From NCBI GenBank assembly GCA_002307245.1, contig DBTW01000157.1, positions 1-9,781 of the forward strand: DNA of 9,781 bases. The letters run 5' to 3'. The position numbers and the translations under genes are program-made. The DNA is from Spirochaetaceae bacterium UBA1306. GTDB taxonomy: Bacteria > Spirochaetota > Spirochaetia > Treponematales > Rectinemataceae. Position 1 is the stretch's first letter. Every line of letters starts with the position of its first letter. The notes below the pieces were generated by a model that was given only the letters and a program-made list of their open reading frames with translations, was not told the origin of the DNA and searched no databases. Below, one piece after another: positions 5,075-9,781 of this stretch.

Positions 5075-7266
5075 AGAAGCCGGGCGGAAAGGGACCGGGC
5101 GCCTCGGTCCTCGAGGGCATAGACATCTTCTCGGGCATGTCCAAGGCCGAGATGAAGGCTGTCTCGGCCAAGATGCGGAGCTGCTCCTTCGCCCCGGGCG
5201 AGGCGATGTTCCGCGAGGGCGAGAGCGGCGCCGAGCTTTTCGTCGTCGCCTCGGGCCTCGTGTCCGTCTCCGTGCGCGGCGAGGAGGCCGAGGAGATCGA
5301 GCTCGCGAGGGTGGGGCGGGGCGCCTTCTTCGGCGAGATGGCCATCCTCGAGCGCGCGCCGCGCTCGGCTACCTGCAAGGCGGTCGAGCCTACGGACTGC
5401 CTCGTCCTGGCCGCGGCCGACTTCGAGGCCCTGGTGGTCGAGTCGCCCGAGGTCGCGGTCGGCGTCCTCGACCGCATGCTCGGCATAGCCGCGGGCCGCC
5501 TGCTCAAGACCGGATCCTTCCTCTCTCAGATGGTCCAGTGGGGCGACGCGGCCCGCAAGCGCGCGATCACCGACGGGGCCACGGGGCTCTTCAACCGCCG
5601 CTACCTCGAGGACTCCTTCGGGCCCATCCTCGCGCAGGTCAAGCGCGAGTCGGCCGGCCTCTCCTTCGCGATGTTCGACCTCGACCGCTTCGGCAAGCTC
5701 AACGCGGCCTACGGCCCCGAGTTCTGCGACGCCCTCATCGTGGAGGTCGCGGAGGCCTTCAGGCGCGTCTTCTCCGAGGACGACGTCCTCGTGCGCTACG
5801 GCGGCGACGAGTTCTGCTTCCTCATCCGGGCCAAGCCGGACGAGGCCCTGCGCAAATGCGAGGGCGTCTGCGAGGCCCTCCGCGAGCTCTCTTTCGAGGG
5901 GCATCCCGAGCTCCGGATCAGCTGCTCGATCGGACTTGCCCACTTCCCCGAGGGCGGCGGGAACCCCGACGAGCTCAAGGAGAGGGCCGACAAGGCCCTC
6001 TACCTCGCCAAGGAGGGCGGCCGCGACCGGGCCGTGGCGTGGAAAGAGCCTCCGCCCCCAGAATCGAAGCGCGACATCCCCACGGTCTCGGGCAAGAACC
6101 GCGTCACCGCCAACGTGATCCGCGCCCTCGACGAGCTCGAGTCCTTCCTGATCATCGGCCACAAGGACCCCGACGAGGACTGCGTCTCGTCCATGGTCGC
6201 CTTCGCCCTCATCGTGAACAAGCTGGGCAAGAAGCCCGCGATCGTCCTCGGCGCCTCGGTGCAGGACAACTACGCCTACCTCATCAACATCTGCCGCTAC
6301 AACTCCATCGACGTGATCCGGGGCGATGCCGCGACGCGGATAGGGCGACCCGACGCCCTCGTCCTCGTGGACACCCCGAAGCCCGAGATGATCGACCATG
6401 TCGGGCTCTACGAGGCCCTGCGGGCCGACCCTTCCGTCCCCAAGATCGAGATCGACCATCACCTCGAGGCGGACAGCCGCTACTTCGGCGACCCCGGCTT
6501 CCGGCTGATCTACGAGGCCTCGAGCAGCTGCGAGATCATCGGCCGCCTCGCCCTCAAGATGGAGGGCGACGAGGAGCTCATGTACAAGTACCAGGTCGAC
6601 GAGCTCCTGTCGCGCAACCTCGTCCTGGCCATACTGTCGGGCATGATCGGCGACTCCCAGATGGGGCGCTACCTGAAAACCCCGAGGGAGAAGTGGTTCT
6701 ACGCCCGTTTTAGCGCCCTCTTCGAGCGCATGCTCGAGCGCAAGACCCGCTCGGGCTCCGGCAACTTCTCGAGCAAGGAGCAGGTCTTCAGCGCCCTCGC
6801 CGCCCTCTCGAGCGACGAGGACGCCTGCTACCGTCTCATGTCCCGGGACTCCGGGACCCTTGGCGGGGTCGGCTTCGCAGCCATGGACGCCGAGGCCTCG
6901 CGCGCCCTCTTCGGGGCCTACGGCAACGATACCGTGGTGGTCGTGTCCAAGGCCCTCGTGGACAGGTTAGCCGAAACCAATGGCCGCCTCGGCCTCGTGG
7001 GCTACTACGACGACCCGGCCCTCTCGCCCTTCGCCCAGTTCCGGCTGCGCCGCAGCCAGGCCTTCACCGCCCTCGACCTCCGCGACGCCCTCGCCGCCCT
7101 CGGCGTCACCAACGGCGGCGGCCATCCCGGCGCCGTCGGCTTCCGCATCGTGCGCGAGGAAGTGCCCGACATCGACCGGGCCGTGCGGGACTTCGCCGCC
7201 AAGCTGTCGACCATGGCCGACGAGGCCTTGAAGGCGGCGGCCGCCGGAGAAGCCTCGAAGGCCTAG
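5071..7266 (+). CDS. cNMP-binding / GGDEF / DHH-DHHA1 phosphoesterase fusion (GdpP-like)
   Basis: A 731-aa soluble protein with three modules. Residues about 14-140 are a cNMP-binding domain with a good phosphate-binding cassette, FGEMAILE (87-94) then PRSAT with Arg98. Residues about 165-325 are a GGDEF domain with intact RYGGDEF (242-248) and metal Asp203, but the usual NDxYGHxxGD reads NAAYGPEFCD and the I-site Arg is Ser. Residues about 355-720 are DHH/DHHA1: HKDPDED (364-370), Asp434, IDHH (461-464), Asp528 and GGGHPGAVGF (682-691) supply the expected metal and substrate residues. GGDEF joined to DHH/DHHA1 is the arrangement of GdpP, a c-di-AMP phosphodiesterase, but GdpP has membrane helices and PAS instead of cNMP-binding. 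Likely substrates are c-di-AMP, pApA or another short nucleotide; which one is inference. It is coupled to the upstream gene, and its stop shares CTAG with the convergent oxidoreductase gene. Confidence 0.88.
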   Translation: MKKPGGKGPGASVLEGIDIFSGMSKAEMKAVSAKMRSCSFAPGEAMFREGESGAELFVVASGLVSVSVRGEEAEEIELARVGRGAFFGEMAILERAPRSATCKAVEPTDCLVLAAADFEALVVESPEVAVGVLDRMLGIAAGRLLKTGSFLSQMVQWGDAARKRAITDGATGLFNRRYLEDSFGPILAQVKRESAGLSFAMFDLDRFGKLNAAYGPEFCDALIVEVAEAFRRVFSEDDVLVRYGGDEFCFLIRAKPDEALRKCEGVCEALRELSFEGHPELRISCSIGLAHFPEGGGNPDELKERADKALYLAKEGGRDRAVAWKEPPPPESKRDIPTVSGKNRVTANVIRALDELESFLIIGHKDPDEDCVSSMVAFALIVNKLGKKPAIVLGASVQDNYAYLINICRYNSIDVIRGDAATRIGRPDALVLVDTPKPEMIDHVGLYEALRADPSVPKIEIDHHLEADSRYFGDPGFRLIYEASSSCEIIGRLALKMEGDEELMYKYQVDELLSRNLVLAILSGMIGDSQMGRYLKTPREKWFYARFSALFERMLERKTRSGSGNFSSKEQVFSALAALSSDEDACYRLMSRDSGTLGGVGFAAMDAEASRALFGAYGNDTVVVVSKALVDRLAETNGRLGLVGYYDDPALSPFAQFRLRRSQAFTALDLRDALAALGVTNGGGHPGAVGFRIVREEVPDIDRAVRDFAAKLSTMADEALKAAAAGEASKA

Positions 7267-8435
7267 GGCGCGACCCAAGCCCCGCCGCGACGGCTCGACT
7301 CGAGGGCCGCCGCGACGAAGCGCAGGCCCGCGAGCCCGTCGGCCGAGCCGGGGAAGTGCAGGGCCAGGGGATCGGGCTCGACTCCCGCGATGCGGGCCGC
7401 TATCGCCTCGGCGGCGTCCGAGTAGATGTTCGCGAAGGCCTCGGGGAAGCCCTCGGGATGGCCCTTCACGATGCGCGAGGACCGCGCCGCGAGCGGGAGG
7501 CATCCGGGGCCGCTCGGCGTATAGACCATGGCCGGGCCTACGAGAGGCTTCCAGAGGAGGCGCTGCGGCGTCTCCTGCTCCCACTCGACGCTGCCCTTCG
7601 TGCCGCTCACCCTGATGCGCAGGCAATTCTCCACGCCCGCGGCGGCCTGCGTGACCCAGAAGGAGCCGCGCGCGCCGCCCGAGAGCCGTAAAAGGGCGCC
7701 CGCGAAATCGTGGACCAGGCGGCCGGGAACCACCGCCCCGAGCTCGGCCGCGAGCTCGACAACCTCCAGGCCCGAGATGAAGCGCAGGAGATTGTGCGCA
7801 TGGGTCCCGATGTCGCCCAGGACGAGCGAGGGCCCCCCGCGCAGCGGGTCGAAGCGCCAGGGCCGCTCCGGGCCCGCCGGCGGGTCCTCCTCGGAGGCCT
7901 TGCCCCCCTGGACGTACTCGACCTGCACGAGGCGGATGGTCCCGAGCGCGCCGGCGCGCACCAGCTCCCGCGCCTGCCGGGCCATCGGGTAGCCCGTGTA
8001 GTTGTGCGTGAGGCAGAACACGAGGCCCGTCTTTCCGACGAGGCGATGCAAGGCCTCGGCCTCCTCCACGCGATTGGTCATGGGCTTGTCGCAGATCACG
8101 TCGAGGCCTGCCTCGAGGGCCAGGCTCGCGTACTCGAAGTGACTGTCGTTCGGCGTCATGATGGACAGGACGTCGATGCGGTCGGGGCGCTTTCGCTCGG
8201 CCTCCAGCATCTCGGGGACCGAGGCGTAGGCCCTGTCCTGCGGCAGCCCTATCTCCAGGCCTTGGGCGAGGGCCTTTTCGCGCTTCGAGGAGAGGACCCC
8301 CGCGACTATCTCGTAGCGGTCGTCCATCCGCGCAGCCATCCTGTGCATTCCGCCGATGAAGGAACCGGGGCCTCCTCCGACCACGCCGAGCCTGAGCCTG
8401 CGCCCCAACATGCCGATGACCGGATTGCCGCCCAT
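7263..8435 (-). CDS. Gfo/Idh/MocA family NAD(P)-dependent oxidoreductase
   Basis: This 390-aa protein belongs to the Gfo/Idh/MocA (COG0673) dehydrogenases, which usually oxidise or reduce sugars, inositols or their derivatives with NAD(P). The Rossmann start is LGVVGGGPGSFIGGMHR (16-32). CDKP (115-118) carries the conserved Lys117, and GDIGTHAHN (207-215) carries Asp208 and His212, which together match the Lys/Asp/His catalytic set of inositol dehydrogenase. The C-terminal alpha/beta domain (about 140-375) ends normally. The frame stays open far upstream, but GGAGG on the minus strand (8444-8440), 4 nt before the ATG at 8435-8433, and the onset of homology fix the start. The substrate is not identifiable; sugar genes nearby (nagAB, GH95) make a carbohydrate plausible. 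Its TAG stop shares the bases CTAG with the stop of the convergent phosphoesterase gene, so the two CDSs overlap by 4 bp. Confidence 0.88.
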   Translation of the reverse strand: MGGNPVIGMLGRRLRLGVVGGGPGSFIGGMHRMAARMDDRYEIVAGVLSSKREKALAQGLEIGLPQDRAYASVPEMLEAERKRPDRIDVLSIMTPNDSHFEYASLALEAGLDVICDKPMTNRVEEAEALHRLVGKTGLVFCLTHNYTGYPMARQARELVRAGALGTIRLVQVEYVQGGKASEEDPPAGPERPWRFDPLRGGPSLVLGDIGTHAHNLLRFISGLEVVELAAELGAVVPGRLVHDFAGALLRLSGGARGSFWVTQAAAGVENCLRIRVSGTKGSVEWEQETPQRLLWKPLVGPAMVYTPSGPGCLPLAARSSRIVKGHPEGFPEAFANIYSDAAEAIAARIAGVEPDPLALHFPGSADGLAGLRFVAAALESSRRGGAWVAP

Positions 8436-8511
8436 GGATCCTCCCCGCGGATAGCCGCAAGCCCAAGAGTAGCTCCGCGAGCGCTTCCGGGCAAGCCAAG
8501 GAGCTGAAGGC

Positions 8512-8540
8512 GAGACGCTGCGGGAGGGATGCTGTATAAT
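8512..8540 (+). promoter_or_regulatory. Candidate promoter for the thioredoxin-like gene
   Basis: A perfect TATAAT lies at 8535-8540. Seventeen bp upstream is GAGACG (8512-8517), a weak -35 with three of six matches. Transcription would start near 8547, giving a leader of about 50 nt with the Shine-Dalgarno sequence at its end. Because the -10 lies inside the longer open frame that begins at 8529, it also argues for the ATG at 8598 as the true start. Confidence 0.5.
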
Positions 8541-8597
8541 GAGACGTTCCATCTCTCCATCCCCACCTGCGTATCGATCCTCCCCGAGGAGCGCGCC

Positions 8598-9194
8598 ATG
8601 TCCTTTACCCTCGATCTGGGAGCCAAGGCTCCCGATTTCTCCCTTCCCGCCACCGACGGGAAGACCTACAGCCTCGCCGACTTCGCCGAAGCCCGCACCC
8701 TGGTGGTCTTCTTCACCTGCAACCATTGCCCCTACGTCCTGGGCTCGGACGAGACCACGCGCAGGACCGTGAAGCGCTTCGCCCCCAAGGGCGTCCGCTT
8801 CGTCGGCATCAACTCGAACAGCGAGGCCACCCACCCCGAGGACGACTTCGAGCACATGGTCGCCCGGATGAAGGAGCACGACTTCCCCTGGGTCTACCTG
8901 CGCGACAAGGGCCAGGATGTCGCCAAGGCCTACGGCGCCCTGCGCACGCCCCACTTTTTCGTCTTCGATACCGACCGCAAGCTCGTGTACACCGGCCGCG
9001 GCGTCGACAACCCCAAGGAAGCCGACAAGATGACCGTCAACGACCTCTCCAACGCCCTCGAGGACGTCGTGGCCGGCCGGAGCCTGCGCGTGTCCCTGAC
9101 CAACCCCATCGGCTGCAACGTGAAGTGGGAGGGCCAGGACGCCCATTGGATGCCGCCGGAAGCCTGCGACCTCGTGCTGCCCAAGAAGAAGTAG
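8598..9194 (+). CDS. Thioredoxin-fold redoxin (AhpC/TSA-type) with CNHC motif
   Basis: A 198-aa thioredoxin-fold protein, probably cytoplasmic since no signal peptide is seen. It begins with the AhpC/TSA-type pattern GAKAPDFSLPATDG (8-21). The active-site region FFTCNHCPYV has Cys41 and Cys44 as a CxxC pair, and RTPHFFVFD (116-124) gives the cis-Pro (118) of the fold. A C-terminal IGCNVKW (171-177) with Cys173 is a recurrent feature of this redoxin subfamily. It is expected to carry out thiol-disulfide exchange or peroxide reduction; the partner and exact activity are not known. The frame extends to 8529, but the ATG at 8598 is preferred: GAGGAG (8586-8591) sits 6 nt before it and homology starts there. 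The gene stands alone, divergent from the oxidoreductase and followed by a strong hairpin. Confidence 0.88.
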   Translation: MSFTLDLGAKAPDFSLPATDGKTYSLADFAEARTLVVFFTCNHCPYVLGSDETTRRTVKRFAPKGVRFVGINSNSEATHPEDDFEHMVARMKEHDFPWVYLRDKGQDVAKAYGALRTPHFFVFDTDRKLVYTGRGVDNPKEADKMTVNDLSNALEDVVAGRSLRVSLTNPIGCNVKWEGQDAHWMPPEACDLVLPKKK

Positions 9195-9223
9195 CTGGTT
9201 ACTCCAAGCTTGTTGGGAAACGA

Positions 9224-9265
9224 GCGGGGAGGGGAACCTTTGAGCCAAAGGTTCCCTCTCCCCGC
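9224..9265 (+). terminator. Long stable hairpin downstream of the redoxin gene
   Basis: The left arm at 9224-9241 pairs with the right arm at 9247-9265 as about 18 base pairs with one bulged T (9257) and a 5-nt loop, GAGCC. The inner ten pairs (GGGAACCTTT with AAAGGTTCCC) are perfect and the outer seven are G/C-rich. It begins 29 nt after the redoxin stop. No T-run follows, so termination may be of the U-less type, or it may serve 3'-end protection. The form suggests it could recur elsewhere in the genome. Confidence 0.6.
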
Positions 9266-9288
9266 GCCCCACCCTTCCAAAGCCTTTC

Positions 9289-9435
9289 AGTGTTATGAAC
9301 CTTGTAGATAAAATGCTATTAGTTGTTTTACGGAAAACAATTAATCGATTTGTTCCGAAAAGTACGTGTGCGAAAGCGCTTTTCTATACTGCCACAGGCA
9401 TTAGGCTCATCCGGACCTCAAGGCTTCATAACACT
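9289..9435. repeat. 147-bp AT-rich segment bounded by terminal inverted repeats (MITE-like or structured RNA)
   Basis: AGTGTTATGAACCTTG at 9289-9304 is the reverse complement of CAAGGCTTCATAACACT at 9419-9435 except for one extra base in the right copy. The outer 11 bp are perfect. The segment is much richer in A+T than the flanking genes and has no credible ORF. I see no target-site duplication: flanks are CCTTTC on the left and AACGAC on the right. It may be a miniature transposable element, the remnant of an insertion sequence, or an RNA closed by a long terminal stem. The rest of the gene-free stretch (9195-9516) holds the hairpin upstream and a short duplication at the typA start. Confidence 0.45.
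9318..9345. repeat. Near-perfect AT-rich inverted repeat inside the segment
   Basis: ATTAGTTGTTTT (9318-9329) and AAAACAATTAAT (9334-9345) are complementary at 11 of 12 positions, with a G/T wobble at the twelfth, around a 4-nt centre ACGG. It could be a hairpin in RNA or an operator in DNA. It lies wholly inside the inverted-repeat-bounded segment. Confidence 0.5.
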
Positions 9436-9489
9436 AACGACCCGTAGCCTAAAACCTCCGTTTGGCCTATTATCGAAACATCCCCTTGC

Positions 9490-9516
9490 GATAAAAACCC
9501 AGGACAGGCCCCGATA

Positions 9517-9530
<14 letters not shown>
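9490..9530 (+). repeat. Short tandem duplication across the typA start
   Basis: GATAA-AA-ACCCAGGACA (9490-9506) recurs as GATAA-TGA-ACCCAGGACA (9513-9530); the 11-mer AACCCAGGACA has a period of 24 bp. The start codon of typA lies in the second copy, made from the one-base-longer linker. The weak AGGA upstream of the gene comes from the first copy. Confidence 0.6.

Positions 9531-9781
<251 letters not shown>

Noticed and set aside
4960..6462. 500-codon minus-strand open frame antisense to the signalling genes
   Set aside because: Low-complexity Glu/Asp/Val/Leu/Gly pattern typical of the antisense of GC-rich codons, with no domain features; the plus strand encodes clear domains.
5064..6713. 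549-codon plus-strand open frame overlapping the phosphoesterase gene
   Set aside because: Arg/Gly/Pro-rich +1 shadow of the DHH gene, without motifs.
8529..8597. N-terminal extension of the redoxin to the ATG at 8529
   Set aside because: A perfect TATAAT lies at 8535-8540 inside it, a good Shine-Dalgarno sequence precedes the ATG at 8598, and homology begins only there.
8436..9272. Long N-terminal extension of the oxidoreductase frame on the minus strand
   Set aside because: It is antisense to the redoxin gene and unlike the family; GGAGG just before the ATG at 8435 gives the proper start.

Overview
The window comes from a GC-rich bacterial chromosome. Coding density is high, with small gaps and genes on both strands. 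Two intergenic stretches (about 3.82-4.05 kb and 9.28-9.52 kb) are visibly AT-rich against this background. The TypA N-terminus, the nagA-nagB pair and the stand-alone cyclic-nucleotide/GGDEF proteins would fit a high-GC spirochaete, but that placement is an impression from sequence style and was not tested.

Layout. (1) 1-1484 (+): the 3' part of nagA (GlcNAc-6-P deacetylase), then a complete nagB (GlcN-6-P deaminase); together they feed amino sugars into fructose-6-P. (2) 1496-3817 (-): a GH95 alpha-L-fucosidase with no visible signal peptide, convergent with nagB. Next to nagAB it suggests breakdown of fucosylated, GlcNAc-containing glycans. (3) 3818-4054: a divergent control region with two candidate promoters, both predicting leaderless or near-leaderless mRNAs, plus an AT-rich block and a dyad over the rightward -35. 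(4) 4055-7266 (+): a translationally coupled two-gene signalling operon. The first protein is cNMP-binding plus a degenerate GGDEF domain. The second is cNMP-binding plus GGDEF plus DHH/DHHA1 phosphoesterase. The second resembles GdpP (c-di-AMP phosphodiesterase), with a CRP-type sensor where GdpP has its membrane and PAS region. (5) 7263-8435 (-): a Gfo/Idh/MocA oxidoreductase whose stop codon shares the palindrome CTAG with the stop of the convergent phosphoesterase gene. (6) 8598-9194 (+): a thioredoxin-fold redox protein with a CNHC motif, followed by a long stable hairpin. (7) 9195-9516: an AT-rich gene-free stretch containing a 147-bp segment bounded by about 17-bp inverted repeats (MITE-like or a structured RNA). 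(8) 9517-end (+): the start of typA/bipA.

The best candidate for something new is the 4055-7266 operon. Two paralogous cNMP-GGDEF proteins appear to have lost complementary parts of the diguanylate-cyclase active site, and one is fused to an apparently intact DHH/DHHA1 nucleotide phosphodiesterase. This would link cyclic-mononucleotide sensing to cyclic-dinucleotide or nanoRNA turnover. Function here is inferred from motifs only.
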